Shown here: positions 60,783-64,000 of the stretch, in pieces | How positions within the stretch are numbered: the first letter of the stretch is position 1 | Layout of the letters: each line of letters starts with the position of its first letter | Source of the DNA: VAZQ01 sp036555745 | GTDB lineage: Bacteria > Pseudomonadota > Alphaproteobacteria > Rhizobiales > Xanthobacteraceae | DNA length: 64,000 bases | Assembly (NCBI GenBank): GCA_036555745.1 | Contig: DATBKV010000190.1 | Span: 1-64,000, forward strand | Reading direction: 5' to 3' | Program-made: the position numbers and the translations under genes | Notes under the pieces: generated by a model | What the model was told of the DNA's origin: nothing | Databases searched by the model: none | The model's input: only the letters and a program-made list of their open reading frames with translations

Positions 60783-62042
60783 TTAGATGTAATCATCCAG
60801 ATGTCTGATGATATTCCGCAGATGGGATGCGGTCACTTGTCCACCATCCGCGAATTTCTGATCCAGGAGTGTCCGTGGAAACAAGTACCGGCGCGGCTGC
60901 CCATCCCGGGTGTTGCGCGTCACGGTTATTCGTTCCAGTTCGAGTGTGGCGTTGAACTTGTCTCGGAACTTGAGCGCGGCGTAGAGCGCCCAGTAGCAAC
61001 GCAATCGCTTGAGAACATTCGCCGCATAGCTCGGATACAGCACCGCCGCCAAGCGGCCGAGATAGCGTTGCCGACCGGGCTTTGGCGGCTCCAAAGGAGG
61101 CACGAATCTGTTCCAGACCCCGTCGATCAGCTGGCGCGATGTCGTCATCGGCAGCAGCGATTGCTCGATCAGATAGTTCATAACCCCGGGCGAGAGCATC
61201 GGGGCGAGATACTTGAGATGCACCAGATCGAAAACCCGCGCGACCTGATCCGGGCGGTACAGCGCCCGGCAGCAGGTATCGGCCGCGAGATGCTCGAGGG
61301 CCACGGCACGGTAATCTGCATACTCCCGCAGCAGCTGGGCCGGCTCCACAGAGAGGAACTGGTGCGGATGCCAGCCTTCGGTCGCAATCGAGGGATTGGT
61401 ATTGCGGGCCATGTAATAGCGCGGCACGCGGTACATGCCGCCCGCGATCAAAGTGAGAGTCGACGTCAGCAGCTCCTGCGCCCACAGCGACTTGACGCGA
61501 TCGAGCGGCTGCTGAGTGGCCTTCATGGTACCGGTGCGATGAACGCCATAGAAGATCGCCTGGTAGTCGCTCATTTGCTGGACGATCCGCTTGAGCGCGT
61601 CTTCCGCCACAATCGAGGGCGCCGAATAGTCCGTGTGCCAGATGCTGAAGTCATCGGCCGGCTTGAAGTTCACGTAATACCCGTGGGCAACGACCAAGCT
61701 GGCGTCGGAGTCGAGTATCTGCAACAGCCCATCCAGCTCATCCGTGAACAGGACGTCGTCGTCGGCGCAAAGCGAGCAGTAGCTCGAGTCCACGGCCGCA
61801 ATGCCGCGTGCAATCTTCGCGTGGATCGGAGTCGCAGGATCGTAGACCTCGTACTCAATATCGAGTCCTCCGCGCCCGATGGTCTCCCGGTTTTGCGCCG
61901 AGGCGTCGGCCGAGCTCGAGTCGAGGATACGGACCGGATAGCGGAAGCGGCGCGCGGCGAGGTAGCCGAGCAGGCTGCGCAGATAGGCAGGCCGGTTGAA
62001 AGTCGGAATGAGCAACGTGTAGCGCGCGCGCGGGGACGCCAT
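60783..62042 (-). CDS. GT2-like glycosyltransferase domain protein
   Basis: The product is about 419 residues. N-terminal TLLIPTFNRPAYLRSLLGYL, LDSSSADASAQNRETI and SSYCSLCADDDVLFTDELDG give a GT-A fold. The middle HGYYVNFKPADDFSIWHTDY and GVHRTGTMKATQQPLDRVKS and the later WHPHQFLSVEPAQLLREYAD match the first domain of the bidomain enzyme at 42584-44788, so the two are homologous over their whole length. ATG at 62042 is used (GAGGTG just upstream); a GTG two codons earlier is possible. It lies 28 bases after the acyltransferase-type gene. Its sugar and acceptor are unknown. Confidence 0.85.
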   Translation of the reverse strand: MASPRARYTLLIPTFNRPAYLRSLLGYLAARRFRYPVRILDSSSADASAQNRETIGRGGLDIEYEVYDPATPIHAKIARGIAAVDSSYCSLCADDDVLFTDELDGLLQILDSDASLVVAHGYYVNFKPADDFSIWHTDYSAPSIVAEDALKRIVQQMSDYQAIFYGVHRTGTMKATQQPLDRVKSLWAQELLTSTLTLIAGGMYRVPRYYMARNTNPSIATEGWHPHQFLSVEPAQLLREYADYRAVALEHLAADTCCRALYRPDQVARVFDLVHLKYLAPMLSPGVMNYLIEQSLLPMTTSRQLIDGVWNRFVPPLEPPKPGRQRYLGRLAAVLYPSYAANVLKRLRCYWALYAALKFRDKFNATLELERITVTRNTRDGQPRRYLFPRTLLDQKFADGGQVTASHLRNIIRHLDDYI

Positions 62043-62070
62043 CTTCACCTCGTCGGCGGCCGCAGGCGCA

Positions 62071-62730
62071 CTAGACCCGCGTCGACGGCTGCTGCAACGG
62101 ATGTGGCCTGGCTCGCGCCGGCACTCCCGTCACGACCGCTCCGGCCGGCACGTCGCGGACCACGACCGCACCCGCCCCGATTATCGCACCGTCACCGACC
62201 TTGAGCCTGGGCAGGACGACCGCGCCGGCTCCAACGAAAGCACGCTGGCCGATCTCCACGCGTCCGGCCAACCGCACACCGGGTCCGACATGGGTGCCAG
62301 GACCGATTCGACATTCGTGATCGACCGAAGCCGCGGTGTTCACGATGACGCTGCGTTCGAGGCGGGCCTGCGCGCACACGGTCGCGTGCGCCAGGATTTG
62401 GCATCCCGGTCCGAGCGCGGCATCCGCCGCCACATAGGCGACGCGGTGCGTCACCGTGAGCGGCCGCAATCCTTCCTCGACCAGCCAATCGTGCAACTGC
62501 AGCCGGTCCTGGCCCCCGACGGCAACCAGGAAATGGAGCTTGCCGGCGTTTCCACGCGCCTTCATCCAGGAGCGGAATCCGTCTTCGCCGATGTGGAGCG
62601 GGATGTCGTCGAAAGGCGGAGCAAGGCTCGTGTTGTCGAAGATAGCGACGATTCTGATATCGCTGTCAAACAGACACTCGTTGAGCACGCGCGCCTGGCC
62701 GGTGGCGCCCCAGACCACGACCTCACGCAT
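62071..62730 (-). CDS. NeuD/PglD-type sugar O- or N-acyltransferase
   Basis: The product is 219 residues. A small N-terminal Rossmann-like domain (REVVVWGATGQARVLNECLF, IVAIFDNTSLAPPF) precedes a left-handed beta-helix of hexapeptide repeats (VNTAASVDHECRIGPGTHVG, VRLAGRVEIGQRAFVGAGAV, IIGAGAVVVRDVPAGAVVTG), the layout of NeuD/PglD acetyltransferases. The catalytic-type His is in SVDHECRIG. This enzyme could N-acetylate the amino-uronate made by the WbpA/B/E-like enzymes in the window, replacing WbpD. That assignment is inference. ATG 62730. It leads a leftward run with the GT2-like and the two unrecognised GT-B-like genes. Confidence 0.88.
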   Translation of the reverse strand: MREVVVWGATGQARVLNECLFDSDIRIVAIFDNTSLAPPFDDIPLHIGEDGFRSWMKARGNAGKLHFLVAVGGQDRLQLHDWLVEEGLRPLTVTHRVAYVAADAALGPGCQILAHATVCAQARLERSVIVNTAASVDHECRIGPGTHVGPGVRLAGRVEIGQRAFVGAGAVVLPRLKVGDGAIIGAGAVVVRDVPAGAVVTGVPARARPHPLQQPSTRV

Positions 62731-63112
62731 CGCGCACCCTCGCCCGAGCGATGGCGCGATCGCTGCAAGGCCTCTCCTGCGCGCGATCTCCCAACTCATT
62801 CTCGGCCGCATGATTGGCCCCGGAAATGGGACCGCACGATCGCGTGTTCGGATTGCGAGATGGAAGCATGCCGTCCGCCATTGCCGCCCCGAGCCGGGCA
62901 TCCCCAGCGGGTGCCACTGCTACGTCATTTCGTGGCCCGTGCGCAGCCAGCCTCGAATGCGAGCGGATACCTCGAGCCCGGCCGGTCGCCATTTCTCTAT
63001 CGGGAAAGGTGCAGCGAATCCAGAACCCTGGTATTGCATTTGTCGGCGATCCGGGGAGATCGCATGCGCCTCGTGGCGAGGCATTCCCGGCCTTTCGTCC
63101 CGTTGCGGGCAG

Positions 63113-63433
63113 CTTCGGCCCGGCAGCTCGGTAATGCTGGTGCTCGATTCCGATCACAGCCGCGATCACGTCCTTGCCGAGCTGCGAAGCTACGGACCGC
63201 TGGTCGCGCCGGGCTGCTATCTCGTGGTCGCGGATACTATCCTCGGCCATCTCGATGCCGATCAAACCCCGCGCAATCGCTCGCGGGTATATCTCAAAGG
63301 CAATGAGCCGCTGAGCGCGCTCGCGACCTACCTCAAGGAGACGGACCGCTTCGAGCCCGATGCGGCGCTCAATGGCAAGTTGATCCTGGCCAGCTCGCCG
63401 GGAGGCTACCTGCGATGCGTGCGCCCGCGTTGA
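63113..63433 (+). pseudogene. C-terminal fragment of a CmcI-type methyltransferase gene
   Basis: About 106 codons survive: LRPGSSVMLVLDSDHSRDHV, AELRSYGPLVAPGCYLVVAD, DRFEPDAALNGKLILASSPG. They match the end of the CmcI family, including the acidic S-x-H region. The upstream SAM-binding motif (GVAHGGSL type) is not found in any frame, and the preceding sequence gives no good start codon. The gene is therefore truncated at its 5' end. It is homologous to the intact gene at 41829-42587 but not a recent copy, since the sequences differ considerably. Confidence 0.7.
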
Positions 63434-63557
63434 CGCGCGCTCCCGTCGCACTGCTCCGTCACAGCCGCCGCTATACGGTCGGAAAACGGCAGCCCCCCAG
63501 CGATGACACAACGATCGCCTGGCGCGCGCCAGGCCGTCGTTGCGGTATCGAGAAGGA

Positions 63558-64000
63558 ATGAATATCATCCGCACCGGGAATGACCTATGTTGGCGCGGGC
63601 GCACCCACATTCTGGTGTGGGCAAATCCGGGTGGTTCGTTGAGCGGCATTGCTGCCCTTTCTTCGGCATGGGACGCCGAAAACGGCTCTCAGGAACAAGC
63701 GCTTTGCGAAGCCGCCGGAGCAGGCGACCTCAGCTCGGTCCGACGGCTGCACCAGCGCGGCATCGATTTGCAGGCGCACAACGACGAGGCGCTCTGTCGG
63801 GCATGCGAGAACGGCCATCTCGCCGTCGTGCGCTACCTGCATGAAAACGGCGCCCGGCTCGACGCCCGCCATGGCGAGCCCTTTTTCAGAGGTTGCGGGG
63901 GCGGCCATCTCGTCGTGGTACGCTACCTGCATGAAAACGGCGCCCGGCTCGACGCCCGCCATGGCGAGCCCTTGTTCAGAGCTTGCGAGAGCGGCCATCT
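63558..64000 (+). CDS. Ankyrin-repeat protein, partial (runs off the window end)
   Basis: A forward frame from ATG 63558 stays open to the last base, with no stop. After a non-repeat start (NIIRTGNDLCWRGRTHILVW) come ankyrin-like units: QALCEAAGAGDLSSVRRLHQ, then ALCRACENGHLAVVRYLHEN, ARLDARHGEPFFRGCGGGHL and a near-copy with VVVRYLHENGARLDARHGEP. The period is 30 residues rather than the usual 33, the type seen in giant-virus and some bacterial ankyrin arrays. Such repeats bind proteins. The start codon is uncertain because the AGAAGGA motif is almost adjacent to it. The rest of the gene lies beyond the window. Confidence 0.7.
   Translation, partial: MNIIRTGNDLCWRGRTHILVWANPGGSLSGIAALSSAWDAENGSQEQALCEAAGAGDLSSVRRLHQRGIDLQAHNDEALCRACENGHLAVVRYLHENGARLDARHGEPFFRGCGGGHLVVVRYLHENGARLDARHGEPLFRACESGH
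63812..64000 (+). repeat. 90-base tandem repeats in the ankyrin gene
   Basis: Two adjacent copies of exactly 90 bases (63812-63901 and 63902-63991) are about 92% identical by eye and share a 53-base identical core starting at 63831 and 63921. A third copy begins at 63992 and is cut off. The high DNA identity indicates recent expansion by duplication. Confidence 0.9.

Noticed and set aside
63585..63998. Minus-strand frame of 137 codons with repeats
   Set aside because: The repeats are the antisense image of the ankyrin units on the plus strand, which fit the ankyrin pattern.

Overview
The window comes from a GC-rich (roughly 60-65% by eye) alphaproteobacterial chromosome. The gene types fit the order Hyphomicrobiales (Rhizobiales): SsuABC/TauD-type uptake genes, a GT21 ceramide-glucosyltransferase-like enzyme, a TPP-riboswitch thiE-thiD operon, an HAE1 RND pump, and an ABC-transporter-dependent surface polysaccharide locus. 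No rRNA, tRNA, CRISPR array or intact insertion sequence was recognised. The genus cannot be named from sequence alone.

Region 1 (1-25 kb) is metabolism and transport. It opens with a DUF1801-ArsR-SRPBCC cluster carrying a palindromic operator candidate. A leftward operon follows: TauD-type dioxygenase, frameshifted substrate-binding protein, ATPase, permease, LysR regulator. An intact paralogous binding protein is divergent from it. Next come an MFS transporter, a serine/threonine dehydratase, a GT21 glycosyltransferase, an atypical SDR and an FAH-family enzyme. The thiamine unit reads TPP riboswitch, 46-codon ORF, thiE, thiD. Then come stand-alone Lrp-type and GYD-domain proteins, two c-type cytochromes, an RND efflux pair, an HtrA-like protease and murJ.

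Region 2 (25-45 kb) is nucleotide-sugar supply and glycosyl transfer. It holds a DegT aminotransferase and Gfo/Idh/MocA pair, a UDP-glucuronate-epimerase-like SDR, an AGE-epimerase/GT4 fusion, two nucleotide-sugar dehydrogenases, ManC, a flippase-like membrane protein, a GmhB-like phosphatase, an RmlC-like epimerase, a CmcI-type methyltransferase and several GT2 enzymes. One GT2 protein has two catalytic domains. The 3' half of the phosphatase gene is duplicated as 95%-identical direct repeats flanking a gene-poor segment of about 1.3 kb.

Region 3 (45-52 kb) is a GT2-methyltransferase operon containing two adjacent membrane proteins, each with a winged-helix-like tail. A decay zone follows: a 5'-truncated SGNH-like gene, a many-frameshift pseudogene and a one-frameshift copy of a YfhO-like polytopic membrane protein.

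Region 4 (52-64 kb) is the export core. It has a Wzm-like permease and a Wzt-like ATPase whose C-terminus carries a sulfotransferase-2-like domain after a coiled-coil repeat. Also here are another GT2, a third nucleotide-sugar dehydrogenase, two linked unrecognised proteins, a GT2-like protein, a NeuD-type acyltransferase, a CmcI remnant and the start of an ankyrin-repeat gene that runs off the window.

Together the polysaccharide genes could make and export a glycan containing GDP-mannose-derived and uronic/amino-uronic sugars, with methyl and possibly acyl decoration. The ATPase-sulfotransferase fusion, the AGE-GT4 fusion, the membrane winged-helix pair and the riboswitch-controlled small ORF are the least conventional parts. 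Several isolated frameshifts could be real decay or assembly errors.
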